Program-made: the position numbers and the translations under genes | Notes under the pieces: generated by a model | Database searches by the model: none | Told to the model about the DNA's origin: nothing | Seen by the model: only the letters and a program-made list of their open reading frames with translations | Part shown: piece after piece, positions 1 to 5,124 of the stretch | Numbering within the stretch: the stretch's first letter is position 1 | Layout of the letters: each line of letters opens with the position of its first letter | Assembly: GCA_021790135.1 (NCBI GenBank) | Contig: JAJYIJ010000028.1 | Span: forward strand, 1-6,955 | DNA from: a bacterium | Lineage (GTDB): Bacteria > Patescibacteriota > Patescibacteriia > Magasanikbacterales > GWA2-37-8 | Length of the DNA: 6,955 nt | Reading direction: 5' to 3'

Positions 1-837
1 GGTAACGATGGAGGTATAGGAGACACGGGTGTAGAGAGTGGGGGAGGATCAGGCGCCGGCGGCGCGGCAGGCGCAGCTTTGACGGGTAACTCTGTACCAG
101 GATCGGTTGCTGGCGTAGTCGGTGGTCATGGTGGTAGTAATGGTGGCAGTGGTGGTGGAGGTGCTGGCAGCAATGGCAGTGCTGGGAGTAGTGGAAATAC
201 AGGGAACAATGTTAGCAAGGCTATTGGTACTACCACTGGCGTGACCGGTGTAGGCGGGGGAGCAAGTGGTGGCTATGGCTCCTATCCAAGCGTTGGAGGA
301 GGAGGCGGTGGTTCACCCGGGTCAAATTCCGGCACGATTTATAATTCCCCTCATTCTAAAATTGGTGCATATTTGCTTGCCGATGGGTCAACACAATTGG
401 GTGGCTCGGTTGGTAATGGTAGTAGTGGTGGCGGCGGTGGCGGCGGTGGCTTTGGCAACGATGGATGGGGAGGCGGTGGCGGCGGTGGCGGCGGCTCTGC
501 CTCAAATGGTGGTACCGTATGGGTGGCCGCGCGCAAAGTTGAAGGTACAAATATTACGATTCAATCAGTCGGCGGTAATGGCGGTGGCGGTGGCAATGGG
601 GGAAATTGCTATGGCACATATGGCGGTAATGGCGGTGGCGGCGGTGGCGGTGCTCCAGGCGGTAATGGCGGCCCAGTATTATTTTTCTACAGTAGCGGCA
701 CACTGCCAACTATTCAATCTCTTGGCGGAAGTGGAGGGAGCGCGGGCGGCGGTGGCACCGGAACTTATGCCAATGGTAGCTCGGGTAGTAGCGGCCCTGC
801 CGGCAACAACGGGATAACATATAAATTTCAAGGTTAA
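1..837 (+). CDS. Glycine-rich tail-fibre or adhesin-like protein, C-terminal part
   Basis: The reading frame is open from the first base of the window to the TAA at 835-837, so this is the 3' end of a longer gene; the TTG at 79 is not needed as a start. The 278 visible residues are dominated by Gly, Ser, Asn and Ala, with several runs of 6 to 9 glycines between about residues 130 and 225. Short hydrophobic strands interrupt them (for example VWVAARKV, NITIQSV, PVLFFYSS), and the chain ends GITYKFQG. Alternation of glycine runs with short beta strands is typical of phage tail fibres and large bacterial surface proteins with beta-helix or glycine-rich folds. It lies 11 bases upstream of a candidate endolysin on the same strand, which favours a virion receptor-binding or tail protein. 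A cellular surface adhesin is the alternative. Coding is likely because a stop-free frame persists for 834 bases; the precise role is uncertain. Confidence 0.72.
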   Translation, partial: GNDGGIGDTGVESGGGSGAGGAAGAALTGNSVPGSVAGVVGGHGGSNGGSGGGGAGSNGSAGSSGNTGNNVSKAIGTTTGVTGVGGGASGGYGSYPSVGGGGGGSPGSNSGTIYNSPHSKIGAYLLADGSTQLGGSVGNGSSGGGGGGGGFGNDGWGGGGGGGGGSASNGGTVWVAARKVEGTNITIQSVGGNGGGGGNGGNCYGTYGGNGGGGGGGAPGGNGGPVLFFYSSGTLPTIQSLGGSGGSAGGGGTGTYANGSSGSSGPAGNNGITYKFQG

Positions 838-848
838 AAATTAAATAT

Positions 849-2003
849 ATGCAAAAACAAAACATTTTAGTTGATGAATTATTTGGTCATGGTGCATCAG
901 TCGATAGTCCCGATGGGCGAGATTATCCTTACGATGATGTCGCCGGCGAGGCTCCGGTTGCTGTAGATTGGAAAAATGGTTTTGATATTCGCAACATTCT
1001 TCGTTGTGATATCCCAATAAAAAATCAAATGCGATCATGGTCATGCGTGGGTCAAGGTGCAAGTTATTATGAATGGGTACTTCTTAAGAGGGCAGCAAAC
1101 ACCGCCGGAATTGAATTGGATCCTATATCAGCTAAAGCAATTTATTCCCAAATTAATCTTGGCTATGGTCAGGGTGCTAGCATCCGTGATGCTTTTTTGC
1201 TCGGGTTAAATTGGGGCGCTCTTCATGAAAAACAGGTCCCTAGTTCATGGCCAGATGGCACAACAGATGAAGAATTTATGATTGATAAGAGCTGGAAAAC
1301 GGCGGCGCTCGACGCACTTGCTAAATTGTTACAAGGTAAAGATGCACGTCTTATTCAGGCAAATGACAATATGGATTTATTTGCATTGGCTATTGCAAAT
1401 AATTTTGGTGTAGTTGGTGGCGTGATTGGGAGCAATGGTCATGGATGGGGTTATGGGGATGATCCGACGCCACCCAATCCAGGAGATAATACATGGGGTC
1501 ATTGTCTTTATTTTGGTGCATTCGGTATCGATGAGCAGGGCAAATTTATTGCAAGTCCAAATAGTTGGGGTCAGGTTGTTGAACGTCCGCAAGGCGCATG
1601 GCAGCCTGGATATGCACCAGGGTATGGATGGCAGAAGCTACGTGCCGATTATTTCACCAGAGCTTTGCAATTCAATCCATGGACGTATACAGAAAAGATT
1701 GATGAACAGAAATTAACCCCCATTCCGGTTCCAACTGATTTTGTGCACACTTTTTCACCCTCAATCTATTATGGAAGTAAAAATAGCGAGGTCGCGGCAT
1801 TACAGACGGCTTTAGTAGTCCAACACTATCTCGATCCGCAATATATCACTGGATACTATGGGCCGCTTACGGCTGCCGCAGTGTTGAAATTTCAACTAGC
1901 AAATAATGTGGATGTTGTTTCGGTACTTGAATCCTTAAGGGGTCGAGTAGTCGGACCGAAAACGACAGCCGCTTTAAATTTATTTTTTAAGCAACAAATA
2001 TGA
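849..2003 (+). CDS. Papain-like (C1A) cysteine peptidase with C-terminal peptidoglycan-binding domain, candidate endolysin
   Basis: The protein has 384 residues. Near the N-terminus the motif SPDGRDYPY (20-28) resembles the PDxRDY stretch found before the catalytic core of bacterial papain-family peptidases. The core follows: Gln60 and Cys66 in KNQMRSWSCVGQGA keep the six-residue spacing of the papain oxyanion Gln and nucleophile Cys. His218 in WGHCLYFGAFGID and Asn238 in SPNSWG complete the expected Cys-His-Asn set. Residues about 303-382 look like a PG_binding_1 domain (YYGSKNSEVAALQTAL, then YYGPLTAAAVLKFQ, ending VGPKTTAALN). There is no signal peptide or membrane segment, so the enzyme would start in the cytoplasm, which suits a holin-dependent phage endolysin cutting peptide cross-links. 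The ATG at 849 has no clear ribosome binding site. The stop overlaps the next gene's ATG (ATGA), suggesting translational coupling. A host wall-remodelling enzyme or virion-associated lysin is possible. Fold assignment is firm; the lytic role is inferred from fusion and context. Confidence 0.85.
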   Translation: MQKQNILVDELFGHGASVDSPDGRDYPYDDVAGEAPVAVDWKNGFDIRNILRCDIPIKNQMRSWSCVGQGASYYEWVLLKRAANTAGIELDPISAKAIYSQINLGYGQGASIRDAFLLGLNWGALHEKQVPSSWPDGTTDEEFMIDKSWKTAALDALAKLLQGKDARLIQANDNMDLFALAIANNFGVVGGVIGSNGHGWGYGDDPTPPNPGDNTWGHCLYFGAFGIDEQGKFIASPNSWGQVVERPQGAWQPGYAPGYGWQKLRADYFTRALQFNPWTYTEKIDEQKLTPIPVPTDFVHTFSPSIYYGSKNSEVAALQTALVVQHYLDPQYITGYYGPLTAAAVLKFQLANNVDVVSVLESLRGRVVGPKTTAALNLFFKQQI

Positions 2004-2263
2004 GTTTAAAAACTTTTGTTGCCGCGATTGACGGCAAAAAAACATACATCGTTGCAGTGGTATCTGCCCTCTATGCACTTTTGGTGTTGGGATGGGGACA
2101 AAGCAACTGGAATGGAGCACTTCAAGTAGTCATTGGTTTCTCTGGTACATTAACTGGTTTGCGTTCCGCGCTTGCTAAGATTGAAAAAGTTTTGCAAGCA
2201 ATTAATTCAAACTCAAATGTTCCAGCGAGCGACGGAAGTCAACAGGCTCCCGTCAATCAATAG
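2000..2263 (+). CDS. Small holin-like membrane protein
   Basis: The protein has 87 residues. A short N-terminal segment containing DGKKTY (11-16) leads into a hydrophobic helix at about 16-32 (YIVAVVSALYALLVLGW). A second, less hydrophobic segment lies at about 39-57 (ALQVVIGFSGTLTGL). A charged helix (RSALAKIEKVLQ) and a polar tail rich in Ser, Asn and Gln follow. Small size, two membrane segments, a hydrophilic C-terminus and a 4-base overlap with a wall-degrading enzyme are the usual marks of phage holins, which open the membrane so that the endolysin can reach the wall. I recognise no specific holin family, so the name rests on topology and neighbours. It is the last gene before a strong terminator and is probably co-transcribed with the peptidase. 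Confidence 0.62.
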   Translation: MSLKTFVAAIDGKKTYIVAVVSALYALLVLGWGQSNWNGALQVVIGFSGTLTGLRSALAKIEKVLQAINSNSNVPASDGSQQAPVNQ

Positions 2264-2284
2264 ACGATTGGGCCAAAGGAGGAC

Positions 2285-2315
2285 AAAAATACCGCTCCCG
2301 ACAGCGGTATTTTTT
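2285..2315 (+). terminator. Intrinsic terminator closing the lysis module
   Basis: A perfect 12-bp stem pairs AAAAATACCGCT (2285-2296) with AGCGGTATTTTT (2303-2314) around the 6-base loop CCCGAC, and the T run continues to 2315 with more Ts after one G. It begins 21 bases after the stop of the holin-like gene and separates that module from the next promoter. The A tract on the 5' side means it could also act on the opposite strand. Confidence 0.9.
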
Positions 2316-2326
2316 GTTTTACACAG

Positions 2327-2356
2327 TTTGCCTTGACAAAAATAATGGGGTATAGT
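2327..2356 (+). promoter_or_regulatory. Promoter for the membrane-anchored protein gene
   Basis: A near-consensus -10 box TATAGT (2351-2356) lies 31 bases before the ATG at 2387. Two -35 choices are visible: TTGCCT (2328-2333) at 17 bp from TATAGT, or the perfect TTGACA (2333-2338). TTGACA is only 12 bp from TATAGT but 17 bp from the weaker TAAGGT (2356-2361). Either way the TTG at 2333 sits inside the promoter and cannot be a translation start. Confidence 0.65.
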
Positions 2357-2386
2357 AAGGTCAGATGTTATTCATTAATTTTTTAT

Positions 2387-2974
2387 ATGTTTAAAAAAGT
2401 AGCGATTGGAATCGGTGTTCTGTTATTGCTATTTATAGTGGCTTTGATTTTGGTACCAAACCAGACTCCAACCCAGCAAAATAATCAGAATCAACAGCAG
2501 CCCGCGGCCGCTACACCTGCTACCACCACACCAACGACGGTCACGAATCCTACTCCATTATCAATAATGACAGCAAGCGTAAAGCACTATCAAGATTTAT
2601 TGAATGCCGGCGAGACAGCGCTTGGTGATAAACCTTATACAAGTGCAAATGAAGCGCTTGCCGCATTTTCGGATCCTAATTCGGCCGCCAGCAAATTTAG
2701 TGATTACCGTAAAAATTTGGATCCGCAAAATGACATGAGTTATCTTGATGCTTTTAAACAGGCAGATAATTTTTTTACAGCAAATAATGAGCCGGCCGCG
2801 ATGGCATCATGGCGAGACAGCATGACAGAGATGACACAGGATTTATATCAGTGGGTTGAAGTCGCTACAAAGTGGCAGGATGGGGAGACATCTACTGCTA
2901 ATTTATCAGTAGCCCAAAATAAAGTTACAAACGATCTTAATCAAGCCCAGTCGATAGCTGAAACTATAAAATAA
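2387..2974 (+). CDS. Membrane-anchored protein of unknown function
   Basis: The protein has 195 residues when started at the ATG at 2387. An in-frame TTG 54 bases upstream is rejected because it overlaps the promoter. Residues 1-4 are positive (MFKK), 5-23 form one strongly hydrophobic helix (VAIGIGVLLLLFIVALILV), and 24-58 are a low-complexity linker rich in Gln, Thr, Pro and Asn. The remaining part looks largely alpha-helical and mostly polar, with Trp residues near 145-165. There is no Cys for lipidation after the helix and no signal-peptidase motif stands out, so it is probably a signal-anchored protein with its C-terminal domain outside the cytoplasm. I do not recognise the family. It has its own promoter just after the lysis terminator, like an independently transcribed accessory gene at the end of a phage late region, but a cellular gene is equally possible. 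Confidence 0.75.
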   Translation: MFKKVAIGIGVLLLLFIVALILVPNQTPTQQNNQNQQQPAAATPATTTPTTVTNPTPLSIMTASVKHYQDLLNAGETALGDKPYTSANEALAAFSDPNSAASKFSDYRKNLDPQNDMSYLDAFKQADNFFTANNEPAAMASWRDSMTEMTQDLYQWVEVATKWQDGETSTANLSVAQNKVTNDLNQAQSIAETIK

Positions 2975-3058
2975 AATTAAAGAATAACCATAACCCGTAT
3001 CCAATCGGGTTGCCCTCTATGGGGGCTGCGAGATGGTTAGAGAAGGACAGCCTTGGTG

Positions 3059-3067
3059 TGTTATACT
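3059..3067 (+). promoter_or_regulatory. Extended -10 promoter, probably for the recombinase
   Basis: TGTTATACT is an extended -10 element (TG, one base, then TATACT at 3062-3067). No good -35 is present; the best is TTAGAG (3037-3042) at 19 bp. The start would fall near 3074, giving a leader of about 86 bases that begins at the GGAGCC hairpin and includes the 14-bp terminator-like stem. That transcript would lack the upstream arm 3025-3032. Confidence 0.45.
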
Positions 3068-3092
3068 AAAAGGTAGGAGCCTAAGGCTCCAG

Positions 3093-3159
3093 AAATCCGT
3101 TGTTGACCTTCCGACTAGCCTCGCAGCGACCTCGGGAGTAATCAACAACGGATTTTTTT
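3093..3159 (+). terminator. Terminator-like long-loop hairpin abutting the recombinase start
   Basis: AAATCCGTTGTTGA (3093-3106) and TCAACAACGGATTT (3142-3155) form a perfect 14-bp stem with a 35-base loop, followed directly by Ts up to 3159; the A at 3160 opens the next ATG. Stem plus T run matches an intrinsic terminator, though the loop is far longer than usual. It would stop transcription just before the recombinase and leaves no room for a ribosome binding site. It could be an attenuator, the end of a small RNA, or an inverted recombinase-binding site. Confidence 0.55.
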
Positions 3160-4071
3160 ATGCAGTTTAGTGATGCCCTACAAAGATTTGTCGAATGGAA
3201 ATCGTTAGGAGTGAAAGAGGGGACGATTCGTGGGTATGATTTAATTCTCAGACAATTTTGTCTTTATATTCGTAATAAAGAAGTAGAATCAATAGTTTTG
3301 GAGGATATTCTTAGTTGGTTTAAATTAATGGGAGCATTGCAGTGGGATCGAAACTCATTCATACCCAAAGCAATGGCGCTTCGTAAATTTTTTGAATTTT
3401 ATAAACACCAGGGTTTTCCAGTGATTGATCCATGGCTCATCCCGGTTCCTGAAAAAGAATACAAATTTCCGCGTGTTGCCGATGAAGATGGATATCGTAA
3501 GCTAATGGCAACAATTCCGATAAAAACGAATGATCCGCGTCATATTCGAAACAGAAGCATAATATCCATGCTCTGGGATACGGGGGCACGAAATGGAGAA
3601 TTGTTGGCATTAAATATGGATGATGTAAATTTATCCGGGAAAAAGGCCGTTATTAAAACTGAAAAATCGAAAGGATCACGCCCCGTACGTATCATTTTTT
3701 GGGGTGATGAAACAAATTATTACCTGGAGCAGTGGATTAAAAAAAGGGAAATGTTGCAATTGAAAACAGCACCCGACCCATTCGCTTTATACATTTCGAT
3801 ATCAAGCGGCGCGTTGGCTCGCACATCCGGTCAGCGTCTAAGTAAAAAAGGAGTGGGAGAAATGTTGCGGAGGTATAGCAATCGTGCCAAGATACCCTAT
3901 CTGAATGCCCACAGTTTTAGACACCATGTTGGGCACGATCTCGCTAAAAAGGGTGCTAATAATTCGGTAATTTCAGGAATACTCGGACATTCATCATTGC
4001 AGAGTTCATTTATTTATACTTTGATGAACGATAAGGAGCTCGAGGAAGTATATAGGAAATTCCGTAAGTAA
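3160..4071 (+). CDS. Tyrosine recombinase (phage-type or Xer-like integrase)
   Basis: The 303-residue protein has the normal length for a Xer or phage integrase. Residues 1 to about 90 form the SAM-like core-binding domain, and the catalytic domain fills about 105-303. All active-site residues are visible: Arg144 in TGARNGEL, Lys169 or Lys171 in TEKSKGSRPV, His251 and Arg254 in HSFRHHVG, His277 in LGHSS, and the nucleophile Tyr286 in FIYT, nine residues after that His as in XerD. The enzyme should therefore be active in strand exchange between short att or dif-like sites. The ATG at 3160 is the first possible start because an in-frame TAA lies at 3139-3141. It sits directly on a T-rich hairpin, so translation is probably Shine-Dalgarno independent. 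Lysis genes upstream suggest a prophage integrase; a chromosomal XerC/D role cannot be excluded. Its AT-rich composition contrasts with secD. Confidence 0.93.
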   Translation: MQFSDALQRFVEWKSLGVKEGTIRGYDLILRQFCLYIRNKEVESIVLEDILSWFKLMGALQWDRNSFIPKAMALRKFFEFYKHQGFPVIDPWLIPVPEKEYKFPRVADEDGYRKLMATIPIKTNDPRHIRNRSIISMLWDTGARNGELLALNMDDVNLSGKKAVIKTEKSKGSRPVRIIFWGDETNYYLEQWIKKREMLQLKTAPDPFALYISISSGALARTSGQRLSKKGVGEMLRRYSNRAKIPYLNAHSFRHHVGHDLAKKGANNSVISGILGHSSLQSSFIYTLMNDKELEEVYRKFRK

Positions 4072-4076
4072 AAAAG

Positions 4077-4085
4077 TTATCCACA
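4077..4085 (+). promoter_or_regulatory. Perfect DnaA-box sequence
   Basis: TTATCCACA matches the consensus DnaA box TTATNCACA exactly and lies 6 bases after the recombinase stop. I saw no second consensus box nearby, so this is not an origin by itself; it may be a regulatory DnaA site or chance. Confidence 0.4.
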
Positions 4086-4089
4086 GAAT

Positions 4090-4107
4090 AATTGGCAAGA
4101 ATTGGCA
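4090..4107 (+). repeat. Two AATTGGCA direct repeats, candidate operator
   Basis: AATTGGCA occurs at 4090-4097 and again at 4100-4107, so the copies start 10 bp apart and face the same side of the helix. They overlap the -35 region of the promoter for the helix-turn-helix gene. This is the geometry expected of a regulator binding site, and the product of that gene is the obvious candidate (autoregulation, inferred). Confidence 0.45.
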
Positions 4108-4122
4108 TTGATGTGCTATAGT
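4092..4122 (+). promoter_or_regulatory. Promoter of the helix-turn-helix gene
   Basis: The extended -10 TGCTATAGT (4114-4122, with TATAGT at 4117-4122) is preceded by TTGGCA (4092-4097) at 19 bp. The predicted start near 4129 leaves only about 10 bases before the ATG at 4139, so the transcript is nearly leaderless. An in-frame GTG at 4121 lies inside the -10 box and is not a start. Confidence 0.68.
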
Positions 4123-4138
4123 GGAAAAAAGTACAAAT

Positions 4139-4318
4139 ATGCCACGTTCAATATACGCAATTCGGAAAAAATACGAGCTCAAAAAACAGGCGCTCAAACT
4201 ATATAAAAAAGGTTTGACCATGGAGGAGATCGCCCCTCAAGTCGGTAAAAGCCGGCAATGGGTTGGCCTGGCGATCAATGAGCTTTTGGGGGAAAAGGCC
4301 AAAGAAGTTATTAGATAA
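4139..4318 (+). CDS. Small helix-turn-helix DNA-binding protein
   Basis: The protein has 59 residues from the ATG at 4139. The N-terminus is strongly basic (RSIYAIRKKYELKKQ). A homeodomain-like or sigma-region-4-like helix-turn-helix follows at about 17-50: ALKLYKKGL, then TMEEIAPQVG, a turn, and the recognition helix SRQWVGLAINELL. The C-terminus is short and basic (GEKAKEVIR). The domain resembles those in resolvase tails and small phage regulators, here without any catalytic part. It sits 67 bases downstream of the recombinase with its own promoter, which carries direct repeats over the -35 region. A role as regulator or recombination directionality factor of the element is plausible but inferred. 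Near-leaderless expression fits the lack of a ribosome binding site. Confidence 0.72.
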   Translation: MPRSIYAIRKKYELKKQALKLYKKGLTMEEIAPQVGKSRQWVGLAINELLGEKAKEVIR

Positions 4319-4335
4319 GCTCTTTTTATTATTCA

Positions 4336-4394
4336 CTAGCTCGCTCATCGAGGTAATAAGTATCATTGTTACCTGGATGAGCGAGCCGAGCTAG
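4336..4394. repeat. Long imperfect hairpin in the intergenic spacer
   Basis: GCTCGCTCATC (4339-4349) pairs perfectly with GATGAGCGAGC (4376-4386). After a 2x2 internal loop, GGTAA (4352-4356) pairs with TTACC (4369-4373). An outer alternative also exists: CTAGCTCG (4336-4343) is exactly complementary to CGAGCTAG (4387-4394). No T run follows, so it is not an ordinary terminator. It may be a palindromic intergenic repeat, an attachment site or an RNA element. The rest of the 4319-4527 spacer, apart from the terminator at 4486, holds nothing I can name. Confidence 0.6.
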
Positions 4395-4485
4395 GAATTC
4401 TAAGGGGTAAAAATACCTCAATCTAATGCGCAGGAGCCCTGTGGGACACCAAAGAAGTATAAGAAGTGCCATGGAAAATAATATC

Positions 4486-4515
4486 AAAAAACTGCCCGCT
4501 AGCGGGCAGTTTTTT
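4486..4515. terminator. Bidirectional intrinsic terminator
   Basis: A 30-base perfect palindrome: six As, CTGCCCGCT, then AGCGGGCAG and six Ts. Both strands read as a GC-rich stem followed by a T run. It lies 12 bases beyond the stop of the leftward lipoprotein gene and also ends rightward transcription from the recombinase and helix-turn-helix region. Confidence 0.93.
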
Positions 4516-4527
4516 GAAACCAGCAAT

Positions 4528-5076
4528 TTATTGCGTTGCGCTCATGAGAGCGCCGTCGAGAACTGAAGCGCCGATTTGAAATTGAATAGTCAGCGTGTTG
4601 TCAGCTTTGTCCACCCCAACAACCATGGCGCCACCCTCCGCGGCGGAAGTGTCATTGATAGTGTACCCTTTGCTTCGTATGGCCTGCGTTAAGGCAATCA
4701 GATCGTTGGCGGTAGTATTTCGGCTTGCCTGGTATTCGGCATTGAAATTATTGGCCCCAAGGCTGTTGATAGAAATCACTTTTACTTTTCCGATCACTCC
4801 CTCCACTAGACCCTGGATAATGGCATTATTTGCTTGCATTGAAGGATCAACTGGTATATCAACCGCTTGGTCGTAAGCAGCTGCGGCCGATGTTTGTCCG
4901 TTGGTTTGGGCGGTAGGGGCAGCTCCTGGAGTCACCGTGTAGGTGGTGCCGCCACTAGTGTAGGTGATGGTGCCGGCGGCCGGAGCCGAAGCGGTATTTG
5001 TTGTAGCGGTAGTGCCACAACCGGTGCCGACCAAGGCCAAGATGGTCGCCAAACTAAGAATAATTTTTGTTTGCAT
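4528..5076 (-). CDS. Putative lipoprotein of unknown function
   Basis: The protein has 182 residues. The N-terminus is a signal peptide: MQTK, a hydrophobic stretch (IILSLATILALVG), then Cys20 in LVGTGC. The residue three before the Cys is Gly rather than the usual Leu, so the lipobox is atypical, but Cys20 followed by a Gly/Thr/Ser/Ala-rich linker (21-70) is typical of surface lipoproteins. The C-terminal half (about 70-182) looks like a small alpha/beta domain with a helix (DLIALTQAIRSKGY) and strands (GGAMVVGVDK, NTLTIQFQIG). I recognise no family. It is transcribed leftward, divergently from secD, and ends just before a bidirectional terminator. It is probably anchored to the outer face of the membrane. 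Confidence 0.78.
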   Translation of the reverse strand: MQTKIILSLATILALVGTGCGTTATTNTASAPAAGTITYTSGGTTYTVTPGAAPTAQTNGQTSAAAAYDQAVDIPVDPSMQANNAIIQGLVEGVIGKVKVISINSLGANNFNAEYQASRNTTANDLIALTQAIRSKGYTINDTSAAEGGAMVVGVDKADNTLTIQFQIGASVLDGALMSATQ

Positions 5077-5092
5077 ACTTCTAAATAGAAGT
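5077..5092 (-). promoter_or_regulatory. Hairpin touching the lipoprotein start codon
   Basis: ACTTCT (5077-5082) and AGAAGT (5087-5092) are perfect inverted arms around a 4-base spacer. On the minus-strand mRNA this small stem ends at the base before the AUG (5076-5074), so folding could hinder initiation. The stem is short and AT-rich, so it may be weak. Confidence 0.4.
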
Positions 5093-5100
5093 TAGTAATT

Positions 5101-5124
5101 TAGTAGGGTTAGTGTAACCTACTA
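5101..5124. repeat. Inverted repeat over the lipoprotein transcription start, candidate operator
   Basis: TAGTAGGGTTA (5101-5111) and TAACCTACTA (5115-5124) are inverted arms with a GTG centre and a single extra base. The element overlaps the minus-strand -10 box and predicted start, the normal place for a repressor operator. No cognate regulator is identified; the helix-turn-helix protein encoded at 4139 is only a possibility. Confidence 0.45.

Larger units (their letters stand above)
2975..3159 (+). ncRNA. Structured intergenic region: candidate small RNA or recombinase leader
   Basis: No gene fits here, but the stretch is dense in inverted repeats. Hairpins are AACCCG/CGGGTT (2992-2997 with 3006-3011), GCCCTC/GGGGGC around TAT (3012-3026, one G-T pair), AAGG/CCTT (3043-3054) and GGAGCC/GGCTCC around TAA (3076-3090). 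A perfect 14-bp stem joins 3093-3106 to 3142-3155, and its right arm runs into seven Ts (3153-3159). The 35-base loop of that stem contains CTCGCAGC (3120-3127), which is exactly complementary to GCTGCGAG (3025-3032), so an RNA covering both could form a pseudoknot or two alternative folds. This may be a small RNA ending in its own terminator, a leader that attenuates the recombinase, or a recombination site. I match it to no known RNA family; transcription is inferred. Confidence 0.45.

Noticed and set aside
266..817. Second + strand frame and two minus-strand frames across the glycine-rich gene
   Set aside because: They are out-of-frame readings of glycine codons (giving Ala/Val/Met or Pro/Arg/His runs); only frame 1 is open from the window edge and gives a coherent chain.
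2333..2386. TTG start extending the membrane-anchored protein by 18 residues
   Set aside because: The TTG is the first part of a TTGACA promoter element and the extension spans the -10 box; the ATG at 2387 begins a normal signal-anchor sequence.
3021..3095. tRNA or tRNA-like fold suggested by GATGGTTAGAG
   Set aside because: The D-arm resemblance is not matched by a cloverleaf: there is no TTCGANTCC-type T arm and no acceptor pairing.
3093..3155. Integron attC site
   Set aside because: The arms are a long perfect inverted repeat without the required RYYYAAC/GTTRRRY boxes or the extrahelical bases, and the recombinase lacks an obvious integron-integrase insert.
4077..4085. Replication origin
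   Set aside because: Only one DnaA box was seen, with no cluster, no dnaA/dnaN neighbour and no obvious unwinding element.
4121..4138. GTG start extending the helix-turn-helix protein by 6 residues
   Set aside because: The GTG lies within the TATAGT box, upstream of the predicted transcription start.
4329..4526. Minus-strand frame of 65 residues
   Set aside because: It reads through the perfect bidirectional terminator and the long hairpin and has no recognisable domain; it is most likely spurious.
4426..4566. Short + strand frame starting ATGCGCAGG
   Set aside because: It also crosses the terminator and runs antisense into the lipoprotein gene, with no coding features.
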